The notes below the pieces were generated by a model, which searched no databases, was not told the DNA's origin, and saw only the letters and a program-made list of their open reading frames with translations. DNA of 64,000 nucleotides from Rheinheimera hassiensis (GTDB lineage Bacteria; Pseudomonadota; Gammaproteobacteria; Enterobacterales; Alteromonadaceae), in assembly GCF_022436675.1 (NCBI RefSeq), contig NZ_JAKUJZ010000004.1, positions 310,001 through 374,000 of the forward strand, read 5' to 3'. Shown in pieces: positions 16,524 through 26,558 of this stretch. The stretch's first letter is position 1, and every line of letters starts with the position of its first letter. The position numbers were made by a program, and so were the translations under genes.

Positions 16524-18026
16524 TCAATACTTCGCAGCTACACCGTCAGCTGGTAAAGCACCTAAGATAAACTCGCGCAGATCGTCGTTCGATTTTTTCA
16601 AATCTTCATAGCGCAGGTACATCATATGGCCACTGCGGTAGCCTTTAAAACTAAGACGGTCTTTCATTTTACCGCTTGGATCTAACTGCCACATATTGTA
16701 CTTGGCATCGAAATAGTTAGTGGCACCATCAAAGTAGCCTGATTGCGTCATCACTTTCAGATACGGGTTTTGTGCCATAGCCTGGCGCAGGTTTTCACCC
16801 GTTTCATCACCACTTCTGTCCCACGGGTGCACAGGGCCGAACATATTGTATTTAATGTCAGTTTTGTAGTTCAGCTCATTACGCAGATAGTGGTTAATAG
16901 CTGGGGTAAATGAGTGCAACCAAGAGGTTAGCTCGGCGTTGTAATCTGGCCGGTCGCCAGCATCGCGTTTATCAATACCTAAATAGCGTGAATCCAGCCG
17001 ACCTATAGTTTGGCTGCGATCACGTAGCAGTTCTTTCCAGAAGTAGTTGGTTGGAATATCCAGGTTGTTTTGCAGCACCGCTTGCAGCGATAAACCAGAA
17101 TAGCTGGCGACCTGCTGGGCTATACGCTGTTTTTCATCGCTGCTTATCGCATTACCTTTGGCCAGCGCTGGCAGGTACTGGTTCAGGGTAAAGTTTTCTA
17201 CTTCTGGCAGAATGTCGTATAAATCTTTTTGCTGCAGATCTGTGGCCAGCTTTTTATGGTACCAGGCCGTAGCGGCAAAATACGGCAGGCGGTTAGCGGC
17301 TTCTACCGGGCCTTCGCGTTTGATACCCAGTTCGGTGGGCGATACCAGTACTACGCCGTTTAAGTACATCCATTGCTGGTTCTGTAGTGCCAGCGCCAGG
17401 CCAGATACGCGGGTAGTGCCATAGCTTTCACCAATTAAAAACTTCGGTGACTGCCAGCGCTCAGTGCGCGTTACAAAGGTGTTTAGCCACTCTGCCAGGT
17501 ATTTTACGTCGGCATTTACGCCAAAGAACATTTTTTGTTGCTGATCTTTTGATGGCATTTTGCCATCTTTGCCTGGCAATACGCGTGAATAACCGGTATT
17601 TACCGGGTTAACGAATACAATGTCGGCTACATCTAACACTGAATACGGGTTGGTTTTTACGCCATACGGTTGTACCGGGTAACCTTCTTTGTCAATAACC
17701 AGTGCTTTAGGGCCGGTGTAAGCTACATGCATCCACACCGAGGCAGAGCCGGGGCCACCGTTAAACGAAATCAGTAGCGGGCGCTTGGCGCGATCTTTAA
17801 TGTCGCTGCGCTGATAATAGGTATAAAACAGCGTCGCGGTTGGGTTGCCTTCTTCATCCCACACCGGCTGGGTACCGGTAGTCGCGGTATAGCTAAAGCG
17901 CTTACCGTTAACTTCGGTTTTATGCTCGGTAATCACTGAGCTGTCAATTTCAATCTGGCGCTCAGTTGCCAGCACCATGGTACTGCACAGCAGTAGCAGC
18001 AGGGCAAAAGGTTTAACTATGTTCAT
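16524..18026 (-). CDS. Secreted serine carboxypeptidase-like peptidase (S10 family)
   Basis: A 500-residue exported alpha/beta-hydrolase peptidase. After a signal peptide (MNIVKPFALLLLLCSTMVLA) come the S10 oxyanion-hole motif FNGGPGSASVW, the nucleophile motif GESYGTTR (Ser at about residue 199), and the His in GYRSGHMMYL (about 466). Family members remove C-terminal residues from peptides, and with the prolyl oligopeptidase and M16 protease nearby this fits a peptide-degrading lifestyle. It is convergent with the DMT gene and separated from the divergent bacterioferritin genes by 260 bases. No truncation or missing motif seen. Confidence 0.92.
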   Translation of the reverse strand: MNIVKPFALLLLLCSTMVLATERQIEIDSSVITEHKTEVNGKRFSYTATTGTQPVWDEEGNPTATLFYTYYQRSDIKDRAKRPLLISFNGGPGSASVWMHVAYTGPKALVIDKEGYPVQPYGVKTNPYSVLDVADIVFVNPVNTGYSRVLPGKDGKMPSKDQQQKMFFGVNADVKYLAEWLNTFVTRTERWQSPKFLIGESYGTTRVSGLALALQNQQWMYLNGVVLVSPTELGIKREGPVEAANRLPYFAATAWYHKKLATDLQQKDLYDILPEVENFTLNQYLPALAKGNAISSDEKQRIAQQVASYSGLSLQAVLQNNLDIPTNYFWKELLRDRSQTIGRLDSRYLGIDKRDAGDRPDYNAELTSWLHSFTPAINHYLRNELNYKTDIKYNMFGPVHPWDRSGDETGENLRQAMAQNPYLKVMTQSGYFDGATNYFDAKYNMWQLDPSGKMKDRLSFKGYRSGHMMYLRYEDLKKSNDDLREFILGALPADGVAAKY

Positions 18027-18286
18027 CGGACCCCCGGATTATTATTATAGGTAAGTAATACCACTCTCTGTTTACCGTAAAATGCCAGACAATTCAAAAG
18101 GCTTGAGACAAGCGCCATGAAATCCGGCTTAAGCTTTAATACGCTAATTAAGCGTTAAGCTAAACGAGTTAATAATACGAATGGTTATCAGTAATATGTT
18201 ATTGATTATAAACATAATTTTGCGATGAGGGCGATTTTGGTCTACACTATGCAGCAATTCTTGTCGCGACAGAAAAGGTACATTAC

Positions 18287-18760
18287 ATGAAAGGCAATCC
18301 GCAGGTGCTGTCTAAGCTAAATGAAATACTGACAGCTGAATTAACCTCTATTAATCAGTACTTTCTGCATGCCCGCATTTATAAAAACTGGGGCTTAAAA
18401 GCGCTTAACGATGTGTGCTACAAAAAGTCGATTAAAGATATGAAGCAGGCCGATGAGCTGATCGAGCGCATTTTAATGCTGGAAGGCCTGCCCAATTTGC
18501 AGGCGCTGGGTAAATTGCGCATTGGTGAAGACACACCAGAAATGCTGCAGTGCGATATGGAGTTTCAGGTAGAACAACTGCCGCTGCTGCGCGACACCAT
18601 AGCATTATGCGAAACCGAGCAAGACTACGTTAGCCGCGATATTCTGACTGAAATTCTGGAATATGAAGAAGAACATCTGGACTGGCTGGAAACGCAGCAG
18701 CACCAAATCAGCACTATGGGGCTGGCAAATTACCTGCAGGCACAGCTGGGAGGCGAGTAA
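18287..18760 (+). CDS. bfr: Bacterioferritin, haem-binding-type subunit with degenerate ferroxidase site
   Basis: A 157-residue four-helix ferritin subunit that assembles into a 24-mer iron store. Read against E. coli Bfr numbering, the haem ligand Met52 is kept (IKDMKQ), but the dinuclear iron site is altered: Glu18, Glu127 and His130 remain, while positions 51, 54 and 94 are Asp, Gln and Gln instead of Glu, His and Glu. It is thus expected to bind haem yet to be poor or inactive as a ferroxidase. The next gene shows the reverse pattern, and the two follow without a gap, so they probably form a mixed shell as reported for two-subunit bacterioferritins. A purine-rich AAAAGG precedes the start. 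Confidence 0.92.
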   Translation: MKGNPQVLSKLNEILTAELTSINQYFLHARIYKNWGLKALNDVCYKKSIKDMKQADELIERILMLEGLPNLQALGKLRIGEDTPEMLQCDMEFQVEQLPLLRDTIALCETEQDYVSRDILTEILEYEEEHLDWLETQQHQISTMGLANYLQAQLGGE

Positions 18761-19228
18761 ATGAAGGGCAATAGCAAAATTATCGACGCGCTAAACATAC
18801 TGCTGGCCAACGAGCTGGCCGCGATGGATCAGTACTTTATTCACTCGCGTATGTACCATGACTGGGGCTTACACAAGCTGTTTGAGCGCATCGATCACGA
18901 GTTTGACGACGAAAAAGGCCATGCTTCCAAGCTGATTGAACGCATTATCTTCTTAGAAGGTGTGCCGGATATGAGCAAGCGTGACGCCATTCACGTTGGT
19001 AAAGATGTTCCTGCCATGCTGCAGAACGATTTAAACGTAGAATACACCGTGCAAAAGCTGTTAAAGCAAACGATGGCGTTGTGCGAGAAAGAGCAAGACT
19101 ACGTTACCCGGGCGATGTTGCAGCAGTTGCTCGACGACACCGAGGTAGACCACGCCCACTGGCTGGAGCAGCAGTTAAACCTGATTAAACTGCTGGGCCT
19201 GCCCAACTATTTGCAGTCGCAGATGTAA
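18761..19228 (+). CDS. bfr: Bacterioferritin, ferroxidase-type subunit lacking the haem ligand
   Basis: A 155-residue bacterioferritin subunit starting directly after the stop of its paralogue. The ferroxidase ligands are complete: Glu18, Glu51, His54, Glu94, then Glu128 and His131 (one residue shifted by an insertion in LLDDTEVDHAHW). The haem ligand Met52 is replaced by Lys (DDEKGH). It should therefore oxidise Fe(II) but not hold haem by itself, complementing the first subunit. Such pairs are known from Neisseria, Shewanella and others. The two genes form one operon; no ribosome binding site beyond GGAGG inside the end of the first gene is needed, which couples their translation. Confidence 0.93.
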   Translation: MKGNSKIIDALNILLANELAAMDQYFIHSRMYHDWGLHKLFERIDHEFDDEKGHASKLIERIIFLEGVPDMSKRDAIHVGKDVPAMLQNDLNVEYTVQKLLKQTMALCEKEQDYVTRAMLQQLLDDTEVDHAHWLEQQLNLIKLLGLPNYLQSQM

Positions 19229-19287
19229 CTGCTGGCTGCAATCGCCGACGTAACAGCAAACTGTAATCGCGAATATAATTAGCGTAC

Positions 19288-19656
19288 TTAATGGCATGCA
19301 AAACAATGTTTTAGTTTTGCATGCAGTGCCGCCAGCTCGGCCTGGCCTTGTGGCTGGCGCTGGTATAGCCGGGTTAGTGCAATTAGCGGCATATACAACA
19401 TATCCATACACGCCTGGCGCTGCGCCGCAGTTTGTTGCGGGTTAACGGCACCTTCGGCCAGCGTAAACAGCGCATAGCGCAAACACCACTCCTGCAACAA
19501 ACTGCTGTTTTGCCGCTCCAGCATAGTGGCTAACTGGCAGCAGCGACAGCTGTAATCAGATACCAGCCGGTGATGATCATCCGGCATGATCGTTCCTGCT
19601 TTTAGGTGCCGGCTCAGGCGGCTGAAATCCTGCCACAAAGAACTTTGTATCAGCAT
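19288..19656 (-). CDS. Small helical Cys-containing protein, possibly FagA-like
   Basis: A 122-residue soluble protein without signal peptide, predicted all-helical. It has several Cys (YSCRCCQL, EWCLRY, HCFACH) and a GAVNPQQTAAQR turn. I do not recognise the fold with certainty. Position and size resemble FagA, the small Fur-controlled protein of the Pseudomonas fagA-fumC-orfX-sodA operon, but that is an inference from context. It follows the 149-residue gene by ten bases with a strong AAGGAG, so both are transcribed leftward from the Fur box at 20172. A GC-palindrome (GCATGCAAAAC / GTTTTGCATGC, 19294-19324) lies over its last codons and may serve as its transcript end. Confidence 0.65.
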   Translation of the reverse strand: MLIQSSLWQDFSRLSRHLKAGTIMPDDHHRLVSDYSCRCCQLATMLERQNSSLLQEWCLRYALFTLAEGAVNPQQTAAQRQACMDMLYMPLIALTRLYQRQPQGQAELAALHAKLKHCFACH

Positions 19657-19666
19657 AATGTGCTCC

Positions 19667-20113
19667 TTAATGCAGTGTGGCAGAGGCGGGCTGTGTTGGC
19701 GTTTGTGTAACGGGTGCTAACTGTGAAAAGCGGCACAGTTCACGGCGCAGGCTGCAGCTTTCACGCAGCAGTGCAACATTAGCCGGGTGGGTATCAGGCA
19801 ACTGAGCCTGCAGTTGCAGCACTTGCTGTAAGGCGCGGTTTAACGTGGCCAGGCAGCGGCGCCAGCGTTGTTGTCTGGCATAGGTTTCGGCCAGATTCTG
19901 CACGCTGATCGACAGGCAGATAATTAACAATGCAGTGCCATCGGGTGCGCCGGGCATGTTGTTTTCGGCTGATCTGGCTTCGTATTCCGGCCAGGCCTGT
20001 GTTAGCAACACGGCGGCCTGCTGGTATAAGTCGGCCGCCAGCACATAGTGGTCGTGCGCAAAAGCACTGTTGGCCTGGCGGATAATGTGTTTCCAGTGTT
20101 CTATCGTATCCAT
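19667..20113 (-). CDS. TPR-like helical protein, possibly OrfX-like of sodA operons
   Basis: A cytoplasmic protein of about 149 residues made of paired helices (HWKHIIRQANSAFAHDHYVLAADLYQQA and NLAETYARQQRWRRCLATLNRAL), each like a TPR unit. No catalytic motif. ATG at 20113 is preferred because AAGGTGAG lies just before it; a GTG at 20122 would add three residues but overlaps that site. It is divergent from sodA and shares the Fur box with it. In Pseudomonas a hypothetical protein (orfX) sits directly before sodA in a Fur-controlled operon; this gene may be its counterpart, though I cannot confirm homology. Confidence 0.65.
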   Translation of the reverse strand: MDTIEHWKHIIRQANSAFAHDHYVLAADLYQQAAVLLTQAWPEYEARSAENNMPGAPDGTALLIICLSISVQNLAETYARQQRWRRCLATLNRALQQVLQLQAQLPDTHPANVALLRESCSLRRELCRFSQLAPVTQTPTQPASATLH

Positions 20114-20171
20114 ATCACTCACCTTGTCGGGAACCTGACTGAAAATATGGCTTGTTTTTCGACTAAATGCA

Positions 20172-20190
20172 AATGATAATGGTTATCATT
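20172..20190. promoter_or_regulatory. Fur box in the sodA divergent promoter
   Basis: AATGATAATGGTTATCATT is a perfect 8-3-8 inverted repeat very close to the Fur consensus. It lies 15 bases before sodA and about 60 bases before the leftward helical-protein operon, so one Fur dimer site could repress both when iron is plentiful. Confidence 0.9.
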
Positions 20191-20204
20191 AATTGGGGAT
20201 TGAT

Positions 20205-20813
20205 ATGAACTTTACGTTACCGGAACTACCTTATAGCTACAATGCGCTGGAACCGCATTTGGATGCACTGACTATGGAAATACACCACAGCCGTCACCAT
20301 CAAACTTATGTTAACGGTTTAAATGCAGCACTTGAAGGCAGCGCCTATACTGACTGGCCACTGCAGCGTTTACTTAAGGAAATAGCAGCATTGCCACAAC
20401 CATTACAAAAGGCGGTGCGTAACCATGGTGGTGGGCATGCGAACCACAGTTTGTTCTGGCAGGTTATGTCGCCGCAAGGTGGTGACGAACCTACCGGTGA
20501 ACTGGCCAAAGCCATAACGCAGCACTTTGGTAGCTTTGCCCAATTTAAGCAGCAATTTATTCAGGCGGCGCTCAGTCGGTTTGGCAGTGGCTGGGCCTGG
20601 CTGGTAAAAGATCAGCACGGTAAATTGCAGGTAAGCAGCAGTGCGAACCAGGACAGCCCGTTAATGGAAAGGCTAACACCGATACTGGGGCTGGACGTAT
20701 GGGAACATGCTTACTACCTGCAGTACCAGAATAAGCGGCCAGATTATGTGGCAGCATTTTTTAATGTGATTAACTGGCCCTATGTGGCGGGGTTATATCA
20801 GGAGAAACAATGA
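20205..20813 (+). CDS. sodA: Superoxide dismutase, Mn type
   Basis: The enzyme turns superoxide into oxygen and peroxide in the cytoplasm. It has 202 residues and matches Mn-SODs along its length: YTLP-like start, [13 protein letters not shown] (metal His), [11 protein letters not shown] (metal His), SGWAWLV, the Mn-type SANQDSPLM (Gln near the metal), and [18 protein letters not shown] (metal Asp and His). The Gln in the C-terminal ANQDSP segment speaks for Mn rather than Fe. GGGGA at 20195-20199 fits a start at 20205; a TTG at 20193 is unlikely. Control by the Fur box upstream means expression under iron limitation, when a Mn enzyme is useful. The ZIP transporter gene overlaps its stop. Confidence 0.94.
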   Translation: MNFTLPELPYSYNALEPHLDALTMEIHHSRHHQTYVNGLNAALEGSAYTDWPLQRLLKEIAALPQPLQKAVRNHGGGHANHSLFWQVMSPQGGDEPTGELAKAITQHFGSFAQFKQQFIQAALSRFGSGWAWLVKDQHGKLQVSSSANQDSPLMERLTPILGLDVWEHAYYLQYQNKRPDYVAAFFNVINWPYVAGLYQEKQ

Positions 20814-21700
20814 AGCAGATGTTGTTGCAATGGCCTGCGCTGGGGCTGCGTAAGCTGACTGGCCTGCTGATAGTACTTGCCGGTGCAGGCTATGGGTTGC
20901 AGCAACTGGTGGTATTAATGCAGCAGCAACCTAATGTGCGCTATGCCTTTTATGCCGGTATGGTGGCGGCTACCGCAACGGCTGCCGGTGCAGTACCGGC
21001 GCTGTTTATGCGCCGGTTATCACAAAAGCTGCTTGATGTAATGCTGGGCTTTGGTGCCGGGGTGATGCTGGCAGCCTGTATGTTTTCGTTGATCGTACCG
21101 GCGCTGGCTTTGTTAACTGACAGCGGTGCTTCACCATGGCGCAGTTCTGGTAGTGTGGCGCTGGCCATTTTGCTTGGCGGTGCTTTTATGCTGCTGCTGG
21201 AGCGGTTGGTGCCGCATGAGCATTTTATTAAAGACGAAGACAGGCTGCGCGGCCAAACTCTGCGCCGTAGCTGGTTATTTGTGTTTGCTATAGCGCTGCA
21301 TAATATCCCTGAAGGGTTGGCTATCGGGGCGTCTTTTGCCGGTGGCGACACCGCAGCAGCCACCGCATTGGCTACCGGCATCTCGGTGCAGGACATTCCT
21401 GAAGGGCTGGTAGTGGCAATGGCTCTGCTGGCTGTGGGTTATAGCCGTTCACTGGCGGTGGGCATTGCGATATTGTCTGGCTTAACCGAGCCGGTTATGG
21501 CCGTGGTTGGTGCGGCGGTGCTGGGCGAATCCAGTTTATTACTGCCTTGGGGCCTGGCAGTGGCGGCAGGTGCTATGTTGTTTGTTATCAGCCATGAAAT
21601 GATCCCTGAATCACATCGGCAGGGCCACGAACTGGCCGCTACCAATGGCTTAATGCTGGGCTTTGTATTGATGATGTTATTGGATACCGCTCTGGGCTGA
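20810..21700 (+). CDS. ZIP family divalent metal transporter
   Basis: An inner-membrane metal importer of 296 residues with eight or so helices. The metal path is visible in [12 protein letters not shown] (helix IV) and [13 protein letters not shown] (helix V), with a further [11 protein letters not shown] in the C-terminal half. It starts within the sodA stop (ATGA overlap), so it is translated together with Mn-SOD under the same Fur box. ZIP proteins carry Zn, Mn or Fe; import of Mn to load SodA in low iron is the likely purpose but is inferred from the coupling. Pseudomonas aeruginosa also has a ZIP gene next to sodA as far as I recall, so the pairing may be conserved. Confidence 0.9.
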   Translation: MKQMLLQWPALGLRKLTGLLIVLAGAGYGLQQLVVLMQQQPNVRYAFYAGMVAATATAAGAVPALFMRRLSQKLLDVMLGFGAGVMLAACMFSLIVPALALLTDSGASPWRSSGSVALAILLGGAFMLLLERLVPHEHFIKDEDRLRGQTLRRSWLFVFAIALHNIPEGLAIGASFAGGDTAAATALATGISVQDIPEGLVVAMALLAVGYSRSLAVGIAILSGLTEPVMAVVGAAVLGESSLLLPWGLAVAAGAMLFVISHEMIPESHRQGHELAATNGLMLGFVLMMLLDTALG

Positions 21701-21830
21701 TAACCTTACCCAATAAGCATGCCGACACAATTTATTACAATCCAATTGTGGTTGGCGCTGGTAGTGGCTAGTTGTTTTCATTACATTGACCTTCACAAAA
21801 AGTAACAAGTTGTCTAATCGTGGTGGTCCA

Positions 21831-24710
21831 ATGAAAAAAATATTTGTTATCAGTGCAATAGCGCTGGCTGTATTAACCGGTTGTGCCGGTGAGAGTAGTT
21901 TATCTGCCGATGCGCGTGCCGCGCAGCAGCAGGTGCAGGGCCAGGTACTGGTAAGCCCGAACGACAACCGCGCTTATAAAACCCTGGTACTGCCGAATAA
22001 ACTGGAAGTGCTGCTGGTGTCAGACCCTGCAGCAGAAAAATCGGCTGCGGCGTTAAGTGTGGGCGTAGGTTTACTGCAAGATCCCATGAGCCAGCAGGGT
22101 ATGGCGCATTATTTAGAGCATATGCTGTTTTTAGGCACCGAGCGTTACCCTGATACCAAAGGCTACAGCGAATTTATGACTGCCAACGGCGGCGCGCAAA
22201 ATGCCTACACCTGGCTTGATATTACCAACTATATGTTTAAGGTGAATAACAACGCTTACGACGAGGCGCTGGACCGTTTCTCCGATTTTTTTAAAGCACC
22301 CAAGCTATACCCTGAATATACCGATAAAGAGAAAAATGCCGTTAATGCAGAGTGGTCAATGCGCCGCGAAATGGACTACTTCGGCCAGTACAATTTGTCA
22401 CGCGGCATGATGGGCAGCCACCCGGCGAACCGGTTTTTAATTGGCAACCTGGAAACGCTCGGCGATAAAGACGACAGTAAACTGCATCCTGAAACCGTAG
22501 CGTTTTATAACCAGTATTACTCGGCCAATATTATGAAAGTGGCCCTGCTAAGTAATTTACCGCTAAGCGAAATGGAACAACTGGCCAGCAAACATTTTAG
22601 CAGTATCGTTAATAAGAACATTGAAAAACCTGCTGTAACTGCAGAGCTGGATTTTAACCAGCTGGGCGGCAAACGCATTCACTATGTGCCGAATAACGAT
22701 GTAAAACAGTTACGGCTGGATTTTACCATCAGCAATAACAGCAAACAGTTTGCCGTTAAACCAAATGAATTTATCAGCTACCTGCTGGGCTCAGAAATGC
22801 CCGGCACACCGGCGGCGCAGCTAAAAGCCATGGGGCTTATTTCTAACTTAAATGCCAGCGCCACGCCCGACTTATACGGCAATTATGGCTCGCTAAGCAT
22901 AGACGTAGAGCTAACAGACGCCGGTATGCAAAACCGTGAAGGCATAGTGGCCACTATCATGCAGTACATTGAGCTGGTAAAACAGCAGGGTGTAGACAGC
23001 AAATACTTCAGTGAAATTCAAACCAGCCTGAACAATCAATTCCGCTTCCTGGAAAAAGGCGATGAATTTGGCTATGTATCTAACCTTGCTGACGCCATGC
23101 AAAAAGTACCGGCCCGCAACGCCATAAATGCGCCGTTTTATTACCAGCGTTTTGACGCCAATGCCGTTAAAGATGTGCTGGCGCAGTTAACACCTCAGCG
23201 CCTGCGTGTATGGTATATCAGCAAGCAAGAGCCACATGATAGCAGCCTGCATTTTTACGACGGCAAATATAAAATTACTGATATCAGTAGCGAAGAGCAG
23301 CAAAGCTGGCAACAAAGCCCGCAGCTGGCACTGAATTTACCGGCAGTAAACCGGCTGTTACCGGAAAACTTTGAGCTGGTAGCACCGGTACAGCAAGCCA
23401 AGCCAGAAATTGTGTTGCAGCAAAACGGCATTACCGCCTGGTTGTACCCAAGCCAGCAGTTTGCCAGCCAGCCGCGTGGCGTGCTGGAAATTTTTATCAA
23501 CACAGATTCTCCCCAGCAGGATATTAAAGCCAGAGTAGCCCTGGCGCTGTGGCGTGACATTTTCACCCTGCAGCAAAGTGTGCTGGCCACTGAAGCTGAT
23601 ATTGCCGGTATGCAACTGCGTTTAACCGCCGGTAGTGGCATGGCGCTGACGGTAGCCGGGTTTACTGACAAACAACAGGAGTTATTACAGCAGGCGCTGG
23701 CAGGTTTGGCGGTTAGCACTGACGAGCAAAGCTTTGCCCAGGCTAAAGATCGCTATATCCGTGGCTTGCAAAACCAGGGTAAGCAGTTCCCGTTTTATCA
23801 GGCATTTAATGGTTACAACACTCTGGTGCGCAATGGTAACTATGAGCCAGAGCAGTTAATTGCTGCAGCTAACGGTTTAACCATTGCACAGCTGCAAAGT
23901 TTTATCGCCGATACGCTGGCGAATAATCAGCTGCGGGTATTTGCTTTTGGCAACTACGACAAAGCGGCCATAGCGCAAGTGGTTGCTACCGTGCAGCAGA
24001 CATTGCCAGCGCAGCGTAACGAGCAGCCATACAGCCGCACAGCCTACTGGCAACCGACCGCCGGTGAAAAACTGGTACTGCAAAAAGATATCGATGTAGC
24101 CGATGTTGGCCTGGTAGATGTGCATATACACCCTGAAGCTTCATACACCCAGTTGGCACGGGCAACAGTGCTAAAAAGCCATTTTAGTAATGTGGCCTTT
24201 GATAAACTGCGCACCGAAGAGCAACTGGCCTATGCCGTGGGTGGCACCGCCATGCAAATAGAAAACTACACCGGTTTTGCCATGTATATTCAAACGCCGG
24301 TAAAAGGCGTAGCCGATATGCAGGCCCGCTTTGACAGCTTTAAGCAACAATATGCCGCCGAGCTGGATAAGTTAACCGAAGATAACTTTGCCCAGCTTAA
24401 AGCCAGCACACTGATCACACTAAAAGAGCCGGCGAAAAACCTGCAGGACGAAGTGGGGCCATTAATTACCGACTGGTACCGCGAGAAATTCAGCTTCGAC
24501 AGCAAACAGCAGTTAATTGCCGCCGTAGAGCAGGTAACGCTGGAGCAGGTAAAAGCCTTTTACCGTGAAACCATGCTAAATGACAACGCAGCCCGCATTT
24601 CGGTGCAAATGCGCGGTACTAAGTTCCGTGACCAGACGTTTGCCGATCTACCTGGCCAAACTAAAGTAACCGACGTGGCCGCCTTTCATCAGCAAATGAA
24701 AAAGCAGTAA
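21831..24710 (+). CDS. M16 family zinc metallopeptidase, lipoprotein (pitrilysin/insulinase-like)
   Basis: A large protease of 959 residues with four M16 half-domains. The start at 21831 begins a lipoprotein signal with lipobox LTGC, so it is anchored outside the cytoplasm; an upstream in-frame ATG at 21786 would spoil that signal. The inverted zinc motif HYLEH (about residue 80) and the downstream Glu in NAVNAEWSMRR are both present, so it should be active. The C-terminal half has the family's DKLRTEEQLAYAVGG segment. It degrades peptides and small proteins, fitting with the two secreted serine peptidases upstream. Monocistronic, with a UUCG-loop terminator downstream. Confidence 0.94.
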   Translation: MKKIFVISAIALAVLTGCAGESSLSADARAAQQQVQGQVLVSPNDNRAYKTLVLPNKLEVLLVSDPAAEKSAAALSVGVGLLQDPMSQQGMAHYLEHMLFLGTERYPDTKGYSEFMTANGGAQNAYTWLDITNYMFKVNNNAYDEALDRFSDFFKAPKLYPEYTDKEKNAVNAEWSMRREMDYFGQYNLSRGMMGSHPANRFLIGNLETLGDKDDSKLHPETVAFYNQYYSANIMKVALLSNLPLSEMEQLASKHFSSIVNKNIEKPAVTAELDFNQLGGKRIHYVPNNDVKQLRLDFTISNNSKQFAVKPNEFISYLLGSEMPGTPAAQLKAMGLISNLNASATPDLYGNYGSLSIDVELTDAGMQNREGIVATIMQYIELVKQQGVDSKYFSEIQTSLNNQFRFLEKGDEFGYVSNLADAMQKVPARNAINAPFYYQRFDANAVKDVLAQLTPQRLRVWYISKQEPHDSSLHFYDGKYKITDISSEEQQSWQQSPQLALNLPAVNRLLPENFELVAPVQQAKPEIVLQQNGITAWLYPSQQFASQPRGVLEIFINTDSPQQDIKARVALALWRDIFTLQQSVLATEADIAGMQLRLTAGSGMALTVAGFTDKQQELLQQALAGLAVSTDEQSFAQAKDRYIRGLQNQGKQFPFYQAFNGYNTLVRNGNYEPEQLIAAANGLTIAQLQSFIADTLANNQLRVFAFGNYDKAAIAQVVATVQQTLPAQRNEQPYSRTAYWQPTAGEKLVLQKDIDVADVGLVDVHIHPEASYTQLARATVLKSHFSNVAFDKLRTEEQLAYAVGGTAMQIENYTGFAMYIQTPVKGVADMQARFDSFKQQYAAELDKLTEDNFAQLKASTLITLKEPAKNLQDEVGPLITDWYREKFSFDSKQQLIAAVEQVTLEQVKAFYRETMLNDNAARISVQMRGTKFRDQTFADLPGQTKVTDVAAFHQQMKKQ

Positions 24711-24727
24711 GCGATATACGGCTTTGA

Positions 24728-24756
24728 AAAACGCAGCTTCGGCTGCGTTTTGCTTT
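24728..24756 (+). terminator. Intrinsic terminator of the M16 protease gene
   Basis: AAAACGCAGC (24728-24737) and GCTGCGTTTT (24742-24751) pair perfectly around a TTCG tetraloop, followed by a T-containing tail. Confidence 0.93.
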
Positions 24757-24998
24757 AATAGCGCCTTTTACCAGTAGCCCGCGTTCAAACTTTGATCTGG
24801 CGCAGAACCTGTCTATGCTTCTTCTGACAAATTAGTTTAATCTACTTGAATAATGATAGCCTGATGAGCAACAGCAAAACGGTAACTCATTGCTTATTTA
24901 TTTGTGTTAACTAAACCGTGCATGGCGCGCCTTCGTAATGCTTGCAAAAGGAAAAGGCGTTGCTATGTATAACTAATACTGCCGTGGAGATCGTTCAG

Positions 24999-26309
24999 AT
25001 GTTTTTTAATAAAAATAAAGACAAGCAAGATGTTATCGGTTCTGCGGTAAAACCTTTAGAAGCACAAGCCCACAGTATTTCAAACTCGTGTGCTGTTATT
25101 TATTTTTCGCCATCTGGCGAAATACTCAAAGCCAGCCCGCTGTTTCTCAATTGTGTTGGTTACAGCATGGATGAAATCCAGGGGCGGCATCACAAAATAC
25201 TGTGCCCAAAAGAGCTGGTTGAATCCGCCGAGTACCGGCAGTTTTGGTCCGATCTGGCAAAAGGACAGCCCAAACGGGGCCTGTTCAGGCGCAAGCATAA
25301 AAATGGCAACGATATCTGGCTTGAAGCGACTTATATTCCTACCATTGAAAGTGGCCAGGTTATTCAGGTAATGAAAATTGCCAATGATGTGACAGCAGTA
25401 CACGAAAAATCAGTAAGTAATTCGGCTTTTATCAATGCTGTCGAGCGTTCAAACGCGGTAATAGAATTTACCCCGGACGGCACTATCATTACGGCAAATG
25501 ATAATTTTATCAATGCTTTGGGGTATCGCAGTCTTAGTGATATCCGCGGTAAACACCATAGAATTTTTTGTGCCCCCGAGTTTTACACCGACAACCCGAC
25601 ATTTTGGCAGGACTTGGAGAACGGCCACGTAAAAAACGGTTTATTCCGCCGCATAAGCAGCCAGGGAAATTCGGTGTGGATTGAAGCAACGTACAACCCG
25701 GTATTTGATCATGCCGGCAAGGTCATTAAAGTGGTTAAGATAGCCAACGACATTACCCAACGGATGGAGCGGCAACTGGCAATTCAAAAAGCGGCAGAGC
25801 TGGCACACAGCACCTCGGTTGAAACTGCTCAGGTGTCAGAGCGCGGCGCCAGTATTTTAAAAGAAAACTTGCGCAACTCAGAAAAAGTATCGCAGGATAT
25901 CAAACAGTTAGCCGGACTGGTGGAAGAGTTAAATATTCAATCAGGCGAAATCTCCAAAATTGTTACTACGATAAAATCGATTGCTGATCAAACCAACCTG
26001 CTGGCATTAAATGCCGCCATTGAAGCCGCCCGCGCGGGTGAGCATGGCAGAGGCTTTGCGGTAGTAGCCGATGAAGTAAGAACGTTGGCAAGCCGCACTA
26101 CCAAGTCGACTGAAGAAATAAACCAGATGGTGAGTAAAAACAATCAACTGGTAACACAGGGCCGGGGCAGCATGTTGCAGGTTACTGAGCAGGCAGATAA
26201 AAATGCAGATTTAATAACAGAAGCTGTCAGTATTATTGATGAAATACTTAAAGGCGCCGATTATGTATCGCATGTTGTTGGCGATTTGGTTAATAACTCC
26301 AACAGGTAA
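24999..26309 (+). CDS. Cytoplasmic PAS-PAS chemoreceptor (BdlA-like)
   Basis: A methyl-accepting type signalling protein of 436 residues without membrane segments. Two PAS domains lie in tandem (about residues 30-135 and 150-260), each with the pattern GRHHKILC / GKHHRIFC and [13 protein letters not shown] / [14 protein letters not shown] signalling domain follows with the highly conserved hairpin tip [21 protein letters not shown]. The layout equals BdlA of Pseudomonas, which senses redox or nutrient state and promotes biofilm dispersal, and Aer-like receptors. TGGAGA at 24985-24990 fits a start at 24999 better than the upstream in-frame codon at 24942. No chemotaxis genes are nearby. Confidence 0.88.
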   Translation: MFFNKNKDKQDVIGSAVKPLEAQAHSISNSCAVIYFSPSGEILKASPLFLNCVGYSMDEIQGRHHKILCPKELVESAEYRQFWSDLAKGQPKRGLFRRKHKNGNDIWLEATYIPTIESGQVIQVMKIANDVTAVHEKSVSNSAFINAVERSNAVIEFTPDGTIITANDNFINALGYRSLSDIRGKHHRIFCAPEFYTDNPTFWQDLENGHVKNGLFRRISSQGNSVWIEATYNPVFDHAGKVIKVVKIANDITQRMERQLAIQKAAELAHSTSVETAQVSERGASILKENLRNSEKVSQDIKQLAGLVEELNIQSGEISKIVTTIKSIADQTNLLALNAAIEAARAGEHGRGFAVVADEVRTLASRTTKSTEEINQMVSKNNQLVTQGRGSMLQVTEQADKNADLITEAVSIIDEILKGADYVSHVVGDLVNNSNR

Positions 26310-26558
26310 TATGCGAATAATGCCGCGGTATCACATCTGAGAGAAACGGCATCTTTGCTATCAACTTACGATCGGGCGCGGCTTATGCGTATTCATAAAC
26401 TGCTCCCCCCAACTCTGTATAAATTGTAACTATTTCGGGTATGCCTGCTGTGGTAAATGTCTTAGGATAAGCATCTGTAAATGGCCTTATCGGCGCACGC
26501 TATTGGCAGGCCGTTTGCTGTAGCAGAAGTTATTTCTATGATTTAAAAAGGAAGCAAT

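Noticed and set aside
18260-18275. TGTCGCGACA palindrome before the bacterioferritin genes as a RegA site
   Set aside because: The half-site spacing does not fit GCGNC-N5-GNCGC; left as an unassigned palindrome.
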